DNA from: Prionace glauca
Lineage: Eukaryota > Chordata > Chondrichthyes > Carcharhiniformes > Carcharhinidae
Assembly: GCA_037974335.1 (NCBI GenBank)
Contig: CM075760.1
Span: forward strand, 42,846,103 to 42,910,102
Direction: 5' to 3'
DNA: 64,000 nucleotides
The position numbers and the translations under genes were made by a program. Positions 20,976 through 33,620 of the stretch are shown here, in pieces (the stretch's first letter is position 1; every line of letters starts with the position of its first letter). The notes beneath the pieces are model-generated. The model ran no database searches. It had not been told where the DNA came from and saw nothing but the letters and a program-made list of their open reading frames with translations.

Positions 20976-22157
20976 TCATGGCTGATTATCTCTTTTTCTA
21001 CAGTCGTTCCTTATCACTGGTATATACTTTTGCTGAGCAGTGTGAAAGATCGCTTTGAAAGTCCTCCACTGTTCCTCAATTGTCCCACTATAAAGTTTTT
21101 GTTCCCAGTCTACCTTCACCAATTCCTCCCTCTTCCCTTTGTCGTCTCCTTGTTTGAGCAAAAAAATAGTGGTTTTGGATTTAACCTTCTCATGCTTCAT
21201 CTGTATTTTAAATTCAACCGTAGTGAGATCACTTCTTCCAAGAGGATCCCAAACTGCAAGATTATTAATTGTTCCATCTCATTTACAGGACCAGATCTAG
21301 GATAGCTTGCTCCCTTGTAGGTTCCATTGAATACTGTTCAAGGAAGCTATTGCAGATCCAGTCTATGAACGCCTCCTCGTGGCTGCCTTGACTGACCTGG
21401 TTTGACCAATTGATATTTAGATTAAAGTCCCCCATGATAAGTGCTGTACCATTTTTACATGCATCAGTTATTTCTTCGTTTAATACTCGCCCCACTATGA
21501 TGTCATCATTTGGCAGCGTATAGACTACGCCTAGCAATGACCTTTTCTCTTCACTATTTCTAATCTCCACACAAATGGATTCAATCTTTTCTCCATAAAA
21601 CCCATGTTATTTCTCACTACTGCCCTGATATCATTCTTAAAATTCAGGTACAGCACCTCATTTACCTTTCTGTCGGTCCCTTTGAACAGCCTGAAACCCC
21701 TGGATATTTAACTCCCAGTTGTGACCATCCTGCAACCACGCCTCTGTAATGGCCAACAAATCATACTTGTTCGCAATGATTTGCGCTGTCAACTCACTTA
21801 CCTTGTTTCGAATACTACGAGCATTCAGATAAAGTGGCTTTATACTAGTTTTTATAGTTTCTTTTTGAATTCTAACACTTCCATTAATAACATCTCCTGA
21901 GTTCTCCTTCCTCTTAACCTTGTTCCTGATTATAGACGTAGTTGGATCATTGTCCCCACATTTTGTCCTTTCTCCCTCCTTCTCGGATTCCTTACATAGG
22001 TTCCCGTCCTCCTGACTGACTGCCCAGTGTTTTCAGGGATTATCCCATTCTCCTTTTTATAATTCAGCTGGAAAATTAACAACCTCATATCCTCTGCCAG
22101 CAATCCCATATCCAAGGAGTATTGAAAGATTATCGTCAGCAAACCCACTATTTCCAC
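20976..22157 (-). mobile_element. CR1-clade LINE fragment, endonuclease region (unit 2)
   Basis: Duplicate of the unit-1 endonuclease fragment, with the same GVVYTLPN, MGDFNL and LDLVL blocks in the same order. It was already broken before the cassette was copied, since the breaks are shared. Confidence 0.85.
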
Positions 22158-22433
22158 TATTTCTGCCCTCAGTGATCATCATATATCCCACACCAGTGAA
22201 GAAATATTTGATTGTGATATAAAATGTTTTGGATTGAAATGTGTTAACTGAACTTGTTTGTTCTGAGACTGTAATTAATGTCAGTCTCCATGGATCCCAA
22301 ATGTGCCACTGGAGGATTTCCCTTTTTCATTAATAAGGGCCTCCTTTCAGAGTGATACCCCATAATGTTAGCAGCAGGATCAACTCTGGTACTGACAGGA
22401 ACCAACCGTTCCAGAAAGAGGGGGAAGTACGAT

Positions 22434-22643
22434 CGGAGTCTGAGAACAAGAGACTGGAATCTTCCAACAGTATATCAGAATCTGAGAACAAGAGGTTGGA
22501 AGCTTCCAATAATGGATCAGAATCTGAGGACAATGGATTGGAATGTTACAACAATGGATCAGAATCTCAGAACAATAGAACGGAATGTTACAACAGTGAA
22601 TCAGAATCTGAGAATAAAAGATTGGAATGTCCCACTAATGGAC
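22434..22643 (+). repeat. 42-bp minisatellite, five units (unit 2)
   Basis: Same five 42-bp repeats as in unit 1 with a few substitutions and no length change, so the frame into the receptor exon stays open from the ATG at 22365. Confidence 0.92.
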
Positions 22644-22776
22644 AGGGGTTTATCCCAGGCACTGTTATATCTTTCTGAATATAGTGATTGGCTGTCCTTA
22701 GCACTGCGGATCTACTTTATACTTCACATTATTCAAGCAGGTTACTATCCCACCCTGGCTATTGTTGGTGTCCCTT
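22638..22776 (+). CDS. GPR139-like receptor copy 2, exon 1
   Basis: Same exon as in unit 1: ATG 22638, 46 aa ending in GYYPTLAIVGVP, donor T|GTAAGT at 22777, phase 1. The open frame again extends up to an ATG at 22365 through the 42-bp repeats. It joins exon 2 at 32719 across a 9942-nt intron and predicts 346 aa. Confidence 0.78.
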
Positions 22777-22964
22777 GTAAGTATCCCCTATCTCTTATTT
22801 ATTGGGCAAACTATTTAACTTCATGTCTATTCTTGCCGTTTACTTTGTTGAAGATGGAAGCCATTGTTTTCTGTTCCCATCACAAACTCTGTTCCCGGCC
22901 CACCTGACTTCACTGCCACCCCCAGCCCATATCGGATTTGGGATGAGCCCATACACATGATTTT

Positions 22965-23300
22965 AGGTGGCATGGTGGCAGAGTGGTTAGCAGTGTTGCC
23001 TCACAGAGCAGGGACACGTGTTCGATTCCCAGTTTGGGTCATTGTCTGTGTGCAGATTGCATGCTCTCCCCGTGTCTGCGTGAGTCTCCTCCAGTTTCGT
23101 CCCACATTCCAAGGATATGCGTGTTAGGTACACCGGCTGTGCAAATTTCTCCCTTACTTTCCCAGGATTCGTAGGTTAGAAGGATTAGCGGGATAGATAA
23201 CAGGGGTTACTGGGATACGGCCTGGGTGGAATTCTGGGTCTGCAGACTCGATGGGCTGAATGGCCTCCTTCTGCACTGTAGGATTTTATGATTTCTATCT
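22965..23300 (+). mobile_element. tRNA-derived SINE, plus strand (unit 2)
   Basis: Cassette copy of the SINE that follows receptor exon 1, with the same tRNA-like head and the same tail. Confidence 0.85.
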
Positions 23301-23896
23301 GTAAGCCTTTTGATTTGAAGGGATTTCTGTCCCCATATTCTCTCCATCTCCAATCCGGTTCACAGCCATCTCCACCACAGTAGACATTTCCATCTCTGCA
23401 TCAGACCAGCTACTGAATAAATCCTTGCCTGTATCATAGGTAAATCCCGACTAGATTATTCCACCGTTCACATAGCTCTTGTTACAATGCTGCAAAAACA
23501 TCACATCATCTGAAATCCTGTTTCCCATCCCTTAACTCTCACGGTGCTGCATTCACCCATTATCACTGTCCCACATCTGTCCCCGTTCTGGCAGAAGCTC
23601 CATTTTAATATTCTCATTATTAAGTTTGGATCCTTCCATGGTCTCACTCCACCAATTAATCTAATTTCCCTGCCCATTTCCCATATCCCTGTAAAAGGAT
23701 CCCATTCAGTTACTTATCCAATTCCCTCTTTAAAGTCAATATGTTTCACTCTCTATCTCTCCCTGCCGATGGAGCCGGATTTATAATACTTAAAATCACA
23801 AAACAGTGCGGGGCATGCAGTTATTTATTGCCTAAAATAGAATCTCTTGGACAGAAGTTTGAGAACAGGAAACAAGACGCAGGAATAAATGGGCCA

Positions 23897-24921
23897 AAGA
23901 ATCATAGAATCTGCAGCATGGAGACAGGCCCTTGGCCCAAACTGCTCCACGTCGACCAAAATGTTCATCTAAGCTAACCCCATTTGCCTGTATTTGGCCC
24001 ATATCCCTTTAAACATAAGAACATAAGAATTAGGAGCAGGAGTCGGCCATTTGGCCCCTTGAGCCTGCTCCGCCATTCAATGAGATCATGGCTGATCTTT
24101 TCGTGGACTCAGTTCCATTTATCCGCCCTCTCACCATAATCCTTAATTTCTTTACAGTTTTAAATTTTGTCCGTGTCCTGCCTCAACCACTTACTCTGGC
24201 AGCTCATTGCACATACGTATCACCCTCTGTTTAAAAAAATGTTCCAAAAGTTCCCATTAATTATTTCCCCTTTTAGGTTAAACCTGTGCCGGTTAGTTCT
24301 CGAATCCCCAACCCGGGGAAAACTTTGAGTGCATTCACCCAATCCATGCCTCTCGTGATTTTATACTCATCTATAAGATCACCTCTCAGTCTCCTATGCT
24401 ACAAAGAGAGAAGTCTAGTTTGTACAATCTCTCCATATAATTCAGTCTTTTGAGTCCTGGCAACATCCTTGTAAATCTCCTGTGTGCTGTCTCCAGTTTA
24501 ATAACATTTTTCCTACAGCAAGGCGACCAGAACTGAACACAATACTCCAGGTGCGGTCTCACCAACACCCTGTACAACTGCAGCATGACTTCCCAATTTC
24601 TATACTCAATGCCCTGTCTGATGAAGCTCAGCATGCCAAAATCCTTCTGCACTGCCTTATCTACCTTTGTACAACAGTGCACCTGAACTCCAGGATTCCT
24701 CTGTGCCAAAATATTCCCGAAGATCCTACCATTTACTATGAAAGTCGAACCTTGATTTGACTTTCCATAATGTAACGCCTCACACTTATCTGTATTGATC
24801 CCCATTTGCCATTTCTCGGTAGACTTCCCCAGATGATCAAAGTCCTGCTGCAATTTTTGATAACGTTCCGCGCTGTCGACAATAGGACCTATTTTATTGT
24901 AATTTTCTAATTTTGTAATGT
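23897..24921 (-). mobile_element. CR1-clade LINE 3' half with nested CR1 (unit 2)
   Basis: Same composite as in unit 1. About 108 bp spanning the end of the nested CR1 and its junction with the host LINE are missing near 24158. Confidence 0.82.
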
Positions 24922-25529
24922 GACAAGTAGTGCACCACAGGGATCGTCGAAAAGAGGGATCTTGGAGGTCAGATGTACTGTTCTCTGAAGGTGAAGTCAC
25001 AGTTAGATAGGGCAATGAAGAAGGCTTCTGGCATGCTGGCCTTCATCGGTCAGGGCATTGAGTATAGAAGTTGGGAAGTTATGTTACTGTTGCACAGGAC
25101 ATTGGTGAGACCGCGCCTGGAGTATTCTGCTCGCCTTGCTATAGGAAGAATGTTATTAAACTGGAGACAGTGCAGAAGACATTTACAAGGGTGTTGCCAG
25201 GACTCAAAGGACTGAGTTATAGGGAAAGACTGGACAGGCTAGGACTTATTTCATTGGAGCGCAGGAGACTGAGGGGGATTTGTAGAGGTGTATGCGATCA
25301 TGACAGCCATGGATAGGGTAAATGCGCTTAATGTTTTTCCTAGGGATCAGTGCTGGAGCCTCGACTTTTTGCAATTTATATGAATGACTTGGATGAAGGG
25401 ACTGAAGGTACGGTTGCTAAATTTGCTGACAACAATAGAGAGGAATTAAATTGTGAAGTGGATTTGAGGAGGCGACAAATTGAAGTAGATAGGTTAAATG
25501 AGTGGGAAAACTGTGGAAATTGGAACCAA
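24922..25529 (+). mobile_element. Scrambled CR1-clade LINE piece, plus strand (unit 2)
   Basis: Same rearranged order of RT blocks as in unit 1, so the scrambling predates the cassette duplication. Confidence 0.78.
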
Positions 25530-25538
25530 AAACAAAAT

Positions 25539-25682
25539 GCTGGAAAATCTCAGCAGGTCTGGCTGTATCTGTAAGGAGAGAAAACAACTGATGTTTCATG
25601 GCCAGATAACCCTTTGGACGCAAAACATCAGCTCTATTCGCTTCCGATAGATGCTGCCAGACTTGTTGAGATTTTTCACCAT
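25539..25682. repeat. Hairpin-forming inverted repeat (unit 2)
   Basis: Cassette copy of the same hairpin, with arm pairing kept. Confidence 0.8.
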
Positions 25683-25740
25683 TTTCTCTTTTGATTTCAG
25701 ATTCCAGCATCCGCAGTAATTTATTTTCTGCCCTCAACAA

Positions 25741-26521
25741 CTGATGAGAAATATTAATTTAGGATCTCATTCATCTTTCGTGGATCCGCACATAGATAAC
25801 CTTGTTGATCCTTAACAGAGCCTATTTTCTCCCTTATTACTCTTTTATTCTTTATGTATTTGTAGAAGCTCTTTGGATTCTCCTTTGCGTCATCTACCAA
25901 AACAATTTCATGTTCCCTTTTTTCCCTCCTGATTTATGTCTTAACACCGGTCCTCCACCCCCTATAATCTTCAAGAGATTCACTTGATCCCAGCTGTCTA
26001 TGTACGTCAAATGCCTCTTTCTCTTCTTGACCCTCAATATCTCGACTCATCCAGGGTTCCCTGCTTCTGCCAGGCTTGCTCTTCACTCTAAGAGGAATGT
26101 ATTTACCCTGAACCCTGATTAACACACCTTTGAAAGCATACCACTTACCAGATGTCCCTCTGCTTTCCCACAGACTTCCTCAATTAACTTTTGAAAGTTC
26201 CTGCCTGATATAATCAAAATTGGCCTTGCCCCAATTTGGAATTTTAACTTTGGGACAGACCAATCATTGTCCATAGCTATCTTAAAACCAAGAGAATTAT
26301 GGCCATTGGTCCCAAAGTGATTCCCCACTCACACTTCTGTCATCTGCCCTTCCTTATTTCCCAAGCGGAGGTCAAGTTTTGCCCCCTGTCTAGTTGAGCC
26401 ATCCACAAACTGAATGAGAAACTCTTCCTGAATACATTCAACAAAATACTTCAGATTAAGCTCCTCACAAAGATTAAATTTAAAGGGTAAGGCATGGCAA
26501 GAGAACTCAAATCCATCGTGC
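25741..26521 (-). mobile_element. CR1-clade LINE, endonuclease-to-RT linker (unit 2)
   Basis: Cassette copy of the unit-1 fragment with the same block order. Confidence 0.78.
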
Positions 26522-27137
26522 GAACAAAGAACAAAGATACAGCACAGGAACAGGCGTTTGGGCCCTCCAAGTTGTCACTGACCATTCTGGTGACAGAACT
26601 AAAACCCTTCCAGGGACCATGTACCTCTACTCCCATCCCATTCATGTATTTGCTCACACGCTCCTTAAAAGTTGCTAGCTTTTCTGCTTCCACTATCTCC
26701 CTTCACAGTGAGTTCCAGGCACCCATCACCCTCCGTATAAAAAATGTGCCTCGTATATCTCCTTTAAACTTTGTCTCTTGCACCGCAAACCCCCAGTAAT
26801 TGACTCTTCGACTCTGAGAAAAAAGCTTCTCACAATCCATTCTGTCCATGTCCCTCCTAATCTTATAGACTTCTGTCAGTTCGCCTCTCAACCTGCGTCA
26901 TTCGAGTGAGAACAAACTAAGTTTGGTCTCTGCTCTCCTCGTTGCAATTTCTCCCAGACAAGACAACATTCCTGTCGATCTTTTCTGAACCCTCTCCAAA
27001 GCGCCCACATCCTTCTGGCAGCCTGGCAACCAGAATTGAACACTGTCTTCCAAGTATGGCTTTGCGTGCTACCTGTGTTCCATATGGGAAAGCGGGGACA
27101 TCGCCAGTGCGTGGGCCTAGCATGGGTGCATGAAGTG
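26522..27137 (-). mobile_element. CR1 3' end with GAACAAA tail repeats (unit 2)
   Basis: Cassette copy with the same C-terminal blocks and tail. Confidence 0.8.
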
Positions 27138-27149
27138 TCTTCAGCTGCG

Positions 27150-27872
27150 CTCTTTCCACAATCGTTCACTTCCTCCACTGCCAACAAACAGTGATAGCCG
27201 TGTGTGCCATCGTCAAGATGCACCACAGGAACTCACTAAGGCTCTTGGAAGTTCGGGTTTCGGAACTGGAGCGGCACCTGGCGATGCTGTGGAGTATCTG
27301 CGAAGCAAGAATATCGTGGCCACAACAATAAGAGAGGCAGTCACACCACACGGTAAGATTCCACAGACAGGAAGGGAATGGATGACAGACAGGCAGAGAA
27401 AGAGGATAACAGTCAGGCAGAGAAAGAAGAGAACAATTCCCCACTCAATAGATATACTATTTTTGATCCCTGTTGAGAGGAAAGGTCTCTCAAGGGAAAA
27501 CAGCAAAGCCAAGTATCATTGAACTGGAGTCAGTTCTGCGGCAGAGTGAAATAGGAAAAATTATGGCAATGCAACAATTATGGGGGATTCATTTGTAACA
27601 GATAGTTGTTTCTGTGTCGCAAACGAGACTCCAGTATGTTGCCTCCTTGATGCCGGAGTCAAGGATGTTTTAGAGCCGTTGCAGGATATGCTGGAGGGGG
27701 ACGGTGAACAGCCAATGTTGTGGTACATATTGGTACAAATGACATCGGTAAATAAAAAGTGGTGAGGTCCTTAAAGCAGAATATAGGGAGTTCGGAAGAA
27801 AGTTGAAAAGCAGAACCGGAAATGTGGCGATCTCAAGAATACTACCAGTGCAATGTGCTGCTCAGAATAGAA
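27150..27872 (+). mobile_element. CR1 ORF1 fragment with SGNH-hydrolase-like blocks (unit 2)
   Basis: Cassette copy with the same GDS and GTNDIG blocks. Confidence 0.72.
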
Positions 27873-28820
27873 TTAGCAGGATATCTCGGATGAACTTCCA
27901 ACAGAGGAAATTCTCTGAGCAGTGACTCAGTCACTTCGACTGTACTGTGGGTATTCACAGAACCCTCCAGTGACAAACTGGAGGAAGACACAGAGAATAC
28001 AGTGGGATGTAGATAGACTGGAAAATTGGGTGGAAAAATGGAACTTAATCCAGACAAATACGAGGTGAAGCATTTTGGTAGATCCATTTCAGGTGGGAGA
28101 TACAAAATAAATGGCAGAACGATCAGGAGCATAGATACACAGAGAGGCCTGGGGGTAGATGTCCACAGATTAATTAAAGTAGAAGCCCAGGTGGAAAAGG
28201 TGGTGAAGAAAGCATGTGTCAAGCTTGCCTTCACCGGACCATGCATCGAGTATAAAGATTGGCAAATTATTTTACAGTTGTATAAAACATTGGTTAGGCC
28301 TCATTTGGAATACTGCATGCAATTCTGGTTCACCACACTATCAGAAGGACGTGGAGGCTTTGGGGAGGGTGCAGAAAAAGATTTGCCAGGATGTTTCCTG
28401 ATGTGGAGGGTATTAAGTATAAGGAAAAATTGACAAAAACTGGATTGTTCTTTCTGGAAAGGCAGAGGCTGAGGGGGGACCTGATGGAAATTTATGCAAT
28501 TATGTGAGGCAGAGATAGGGTGAACAGTTGGAAGCTTTTTTTTCCCCCAGGGCTGAAGTGACAATTACAAGGAGGCACAAGTTCAAGATAAGGGGGAAAA
28601 GGTTCAGTGAAGATGTGTAGGGAAGTTTTTACACAGAGGGTGGTGGAGGCCTGGAGTGTGAGATGGTTGAGGCCGTTAGTGAGCCACATTGAAGAGTCAT
28701 CTTGATAGGCAAATGAACAAACAATAGAGAGTTACAAGCGGTTGGTTTATACCGGAAAATGCGATTGGCACAGGTTTGGAGGGCCGAAGAGCCTGTCCTG
28801 TGCTGTACTGTCCTTTATTT
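27873..28820 (+). mobile_element. CR1-clade LINE ORF2 C-terminus and 3' end (unit 2)
   Basis: Cassette copy. The 135-residue RT tail (28026-28433) is in one frame here, unlike in unit 1. Confidence 0.82.
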
Positions 28821-29631
28821 TTTTGTTTGAGATCATTTAGCAGAGGCAGTAGAAGAGGATTCTAATGTTCAGTGTCTCCTTCTGTGTTCTTTCCTCCTGT
28901 CAAACTAATTTAAACTCTTCCCAATCGCACGCGTAAACCTATTCACAAGGACTTTGGCCCTAGTGTGGTTCAGGTGCAGGCCATCGCTTTTGTACGCGTC
29001 CTAACTCACCTAAAAATGGTTCCAGAGATCTAGGAATCTAAACCCTGAACGCTTGCACCAACTCTTGAGTCCTATGGAGATGAAATAGGATGCTTATCTG
29101 TCCTATTTTCCTATCCACTGCTGAGCTCACTATATTCTTGACGCAACGCCTCATTCTTCAGTTTGATTGTTAGATTGCTGGTACCGACAAGTGCCACGCC
29201 CCCTAACTCATCGCAATCCCTTTCAAGATACCCTGCAGCTATTCGTTCATATCCCTGGCCCTGCCACCAGGGAGGCAGCACACAATCCTGGAGTAATGTC
29301 TTCGGCCACGGAAATTCTGAATGCACTCATCTAAGGGACCAGCGTCCTTATCAGCATCCGAATGGAATCTCCATTAGTAACCTGGGGAGGCTCCTGCATT
29401 ACCTGCCTGTTCTTTCTCGATTGTCTGGTGGTTACCCATTCCCTTCTTCCCTCCAGTGCCTTGCTCTGTGGTGTGACCACTTCTCAAAACGGACTATCCA
29501 TGTAAATCCCAGCCTCATCAATGCACCCCAATGTATTGAACTGTCGCCGAAACTCTGAAACCCTGAGCTCCAGTTTGTACCGCTGGGAGCACTTCTTGAA
29601 CATGTGGTCATCTGGTCATCTCATAAGAACA
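28821..29631 (-). mobile_element. Second CR1 ORF1 fragment, minus strand (unit 2)
   Basis: Cassette copy with an internal deletion of about 70 bp near 29114. YLERDCDELGGVALVGTSNL is readable. Confidence 0.68.
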
Positions 29632-30248
29632 TAAGAACATAAGAAAAAGGAGCAGGAGTAGGCCATCTAGACCTCCGAGCCTGCCCCACCATTCAATAAG
29701 ATCATGGCTGATCTGAAGTGGATCAGTTCCAGTTTTCCGCTCTCTCCCCATAACCCTTAATCCCCTCTCTTATCAGAAACCTATCTACCCGCGTCTTAGA
29801 TATATTTAGCGAGGTAGCCTCCACCACTTCAACGGGCAGAGAATTCCAGAGATTCACCACCCTTTGAGTGAAGAAGTTCCTCCTCAACTCCGATCTTGAG
29901 GCTGTGCCCTCTAGTTCTGTTATCCTTTCTAAGTGGGAAGAATCTCTCTACCTCTACCCTATCCATCCCCTTCATTATCTTATACGTTTCTATAAGATTC
30001 CCCCCTCATCCTTCTAAACTCCAACGAGTACAGACCCAATCTATTTAATCTCTCTTCATAGTCCAACCCCCTCATCTCCGGTATCAGCCTAATAAACCTT
30101 CTCTGCACTCCCTCCGAGGCCAATATATCCTTCCGCAAGCGCAGCGACCAAAACTGCACACAGTACTCCAGCTACAACCTCACCAGTACCCAGTCCAGTT
30201 GCAGCAAAACCTCCCTACTTTGATATTCTATCCCCCTCGCTATAAAGG
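29632..30248 (-). mobile_element. CR1 3' end with ATAAGAAC tail (unit 2)
   Basis: Cassette copy of the unit-1 element. Confidence 0.87.
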
Positions 30249-30414
30249 CCAAATCTCAGACATTGTCAGCATCCAGGACATATGACAAGCTGCAAATTCC
30301 TTTTGGCTGCCCTCATCTGTCATGTCTTAAATGTAAAATTTACATGTAAGACCAGAACAAATCTAGATACAGATCAAAATAATACTTTTCGCAATAAATA
30401 ATACATTTATTTTC

Positions 30415-30970
30415 ACAGAACCACAGAATACTACAGGGCAGAAGAGACTTTTCTGCGCAACGAGTCTCCACCGATGCATGAAAGGCCCCAACTTTCCCAC
30501 CTCATCTCACTTGCCAGCAGTTGACCCATAGCCATGAATGTTATTACATACCAAGTCCTCATCCAGGTACTTTTTAAATGATGTGAGGCATCCCACTTCC
30601 AGAATCCCCCAAGGCAGCACTTTCCAGACCGTCACCACCCTCTGTGTAAAATTTCTTGAAATCCCCTCTGTACCTCCCACCCTTCACTTTTAATTCGTGT
30701 TTCTCATTACTAACCCTTCAACGAAAGACAACAGTTGCTCCCTATCCGTTTTGTACATACCCCTCATGATCTTGCACACTTCATTCAGTCGCCCCTCAGT
30801 CTTCTCTGCTCTAATGAAAACAACTCAAGCCTACAACATCTCTTCATAATTTACATGTTCCATCTCAGGCAGCATCCTGGTACATCTCCTGTGCATCTAC
30901 TCCAGAGCCCTCTTTTTAGGTTCAGCTATTTAAACACTGGTCCTGCTATCAGTTCTCATGAACTAATCAG
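30415..30970 (-). mobile_element. CR1/L2-type LINE 3' region, minus strand (unit 2)
   Basis: Cassette copy of the same old LINE 3' region. Confidence 0.7.
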
Positions 30971-31014
30971 CTTACATTTTCCTGAGGCGTCACTCCTGGA
31001 TTTTTTTCAAACTC

Positions 31015-31762
31015 AGCATGTTGTCTATGGCTGACCCTCGCAGGTCCAAAGGTATATGAGGGCCTCGAACCTCACTGTCTACATAACTGTCCTGGTGAGG
31101 TGTGTGCCTCGCAGGTCTGGTGCTCTCTGCTGCATGAATCGTATGATCCCTACAGAAGGAAGGAGGAAATTAGGCCCATCGAGCCTGCACTGGCAACAAT
31201 CACACCCAGGCCCTATTCACATAACACCAAATATTTATCATCCTAATCCCCCTGACACTGGGGTTAATTTACCATAGCTGGTCAACTTAACCCGCACATC
31301 TTTGGTCTGTGGGAGGAAAGCGGAGCACCCGAAGGAAACCCAGGCAGACACAGGGAGAACATGTAATCTTCATACAGACAATGATCTGAGGCCGGAATTT
31401 AACCCACATCCCTGGAGTTCTGAGGAAGCATTGCGAACCACTGAGCCATCATGACAACCTCAGGTGAGGCTTCAAACCTCACGCTTTCTATATCACTGCC
31501 TCCCTGTGAAACAAATCCCTCAAAGGTCCGATGCTGTCCACTGCCCAAAGGTGAGTGAGGGCTTTGATCCTTACACTCTCTTCAATCACTGTCCCGGTGA
31601 AACATACCCCTCCTATCTGGTGCTTTGCCTTGCCCAAGGGTGAGTGATAGCCTTAACCCTCACACTCTCCATATCACTGACTGGTGGAGCTCATCTCTCA
31701 CAGGTTCACTACCCTCCGCTGCCTGAATCTGTTTGCTAGCCTCAAACTGCACGCTGTCTTAT
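31015..31762. repeat. Degenerate ~90-bp minisatellite split by a SINE (unit 2)
   Basis: Cassette copy of the same array, with the same old SINE inside and a private SINE cutting the last unit at 31763. Confidence 0.78.
31141..31458 (-). mobile_element. tRNA-derived SINE, minus strand, in minisatellite (unit 2)
   Basis: Cassette copy of the SINE inside the 90-bp array. Confidence 0.82.
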
Positions 31763-32103
31763 AGAACCATAGAACCCTACAGTGCAGAAACAGGCCCTTC
31801 GGCCCATCGAGTCTGCACCGAACACAATCCCACCCAGACCCTATCCCCATATCCCGACACATTTACCTGCTAATCCCTCTAACCTACACATCCCAGGACA
31901 CTAAGGGGCAATTTTAGCATAGCCAATGAACCTAACCCGCACATCTTTGGACTGTGGGAGGAAACCGGAGCACCCGGAGAAAACCCACGCAGACACGAGG
32001 AGAATGTGCAAACTCCACACAGGCAGTGACCCGAGCCGGGAATCGAACCCAGGACCCTGGAGCTGTGAAGCAGCAGTGCTAACCACTGTGCTACCGTGCC
32101 GCT
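31763..32103 (-). mobile_element. SINE private to unit 2, at the unit-1 CR1 site
   Basis: A 341-bp SINE in reverse orientation: tail AGAACCATAGAACCCTACAG, body ATCTTTGGACTGTGGGAGG, box-B complement GGGAATCGAACCCAGGACC, head ending GCTACCGTGCCGCT. It sits after the same base (CTGTCTTAT) where unit 1 has its 2.2-kb CR1. Junctions are blunt against the unit-3 empty site. Confidence 0.92.
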
Positions 32104-32116
32104 GTCGCTGTCCTGG

Positions 32117-32463
32117 TGAATGGTAGGTGCAGGAAGGATGTTCCCAATAGTGGGGGCGTCGAGAACCAGGGGCTATCATCTAAAGATACTGGGTAAACCT
32201 TTTAGTATTGACATGAGGGGAAATTATTTCAGAGAGTGGTAAGCCTGTGGAATTCAGTACCATGGAAAGCAGTTGAGGCGAACACATTGTGTGTTTTCAA
32301 ACAAGAGTTAGACATAACTCTTGGTGCGAAGAGGATCAAAGGAAAGAGGGAACGGCAGGATCAAGCTACTGAATTGGATGATCAGCCATGATCATAATCA
32401 ATGGAGGAGCAGGCTCAAAGAGGCAAATGGCCTACTCGTGCTCCGAGTATCAATGTTTTTATG
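32117..32463 (+). mobile_element. CR1 3' end with TTTCTATG-type tail (unit 2)
   Basis: Cassette copy; the tail is mutated to CAATGTTTTTATG. Confidence 0.82.
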
Positions 32464-32718
32464 ATCAATGTCTCTGCTGAGCACCCCATCACCCTGCACT
32501 GCCAGTTACCACTATTGCCTCCTGCCCTTTCTCTCCTCCAGTTTTTGGCGTTAAACATTTCCTTCCTGTGGCGTGTAGACCATCCCATTGGTTGTTCCAG
32601 GCTCATTGACTTCAATTCATCAAAAAATACATTAACGCATCAGAAAATCTCAAAATCTCCTCATTCAAACTTACTTTGTTTCCGGCCTGAATTAATTATT
32701 TATTTCCCCTCTTTACAG

Positions 32719-33620
32719 TGAACATCATCACGATTGTTATCCTCATCCGTAAAAACTGTGGTCTCTCCAGATGTGTCACTTCTTACCTGGTGGCCATGGC
32801 TTTGGCAGATCTACTGGTTATCATTCTCGACTTGATAATGAGACAGATTCCAATTGTTTTTGAGGAGCATTTTCATTTCCTGTTGTATATCCGTGTGTGT
32901 AACATCCACGCCGTCCTGCTTTATGCAGCCACTGACTGTTCTGTCTGGTTCACTGTCAGTTTCACCTTTGATCGATTTGTGGCCATTTGCTGCCAGGAAC
33001 TGAAAAAGAAATACTGCAGTGAGAAAACGGCAGTGGTGGTTCTGGGAACAGTGACAGTGCTGAGCTGTTTAAAGAACATTTTCTGGTGTTTTATGTTATT
33101 GGGTGCGTATGTACTCTTGAATGACCCCTGGTTTTGTGAGGTAACAGGCACTGTTCTGTTGTCCCCAGTCTGGGGCACAGTCGAGTTCGCCCACAACATT
33201 CTAACCCCGTGTGTCCCATTTGTCCTGATTCTGTTGTTCAATGTTTTCACTGTCAGGCACATTTTTGTGAGCAGCAGAGCCCGCAGGAGATTCCGGGCTC
33301 AAAGCAGTGGGGAGAGTCCCAAAGACACAGAGATGGAAAGTCGAAGGAAATCCATCATTTTGCTATTTGTTATCTCAGCCAATTTCATCCTGTTATGGTC
33401 AGTGTTAATGTTTTATTCGGTGTGGAAGCGTATGTTCAATTTGGGATATAAAGCGGTATTTCTCGATGGCTTTGTGATGGAACTGGCCTTCATGCTGCAG
33501 CTCCTGAGTTGCTGCACCAACACTGGAATATATGCCGTCACCCAGACGAAGTTCAGGCAGCAGTTGAAAAATGTGCTGTTGAATTCCTTTACTCCAATTC
33601 TCCATTTCATTAAAAGATAA
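32719..33620 (+). CDS. GPR139-like receptor copy 2, exon 2
   Basis: Intact 902-nt exon after a TTTACAG acceptor. It keeps the TM2 Asp, TM3 Cys, DRF, ECL2 Cys and TNTGIY of copy 1. By eye it differs from copy 1 at about 24 bases, giving 14 amino-acid changes spread over ECL1 (L to H, R to L), ICL2 (K to E), TM5, ICL3 and TM7 end. Only about seven changes are silent. It looks translatable; expression cannot be judged from sequence. Confidence 0.9.
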
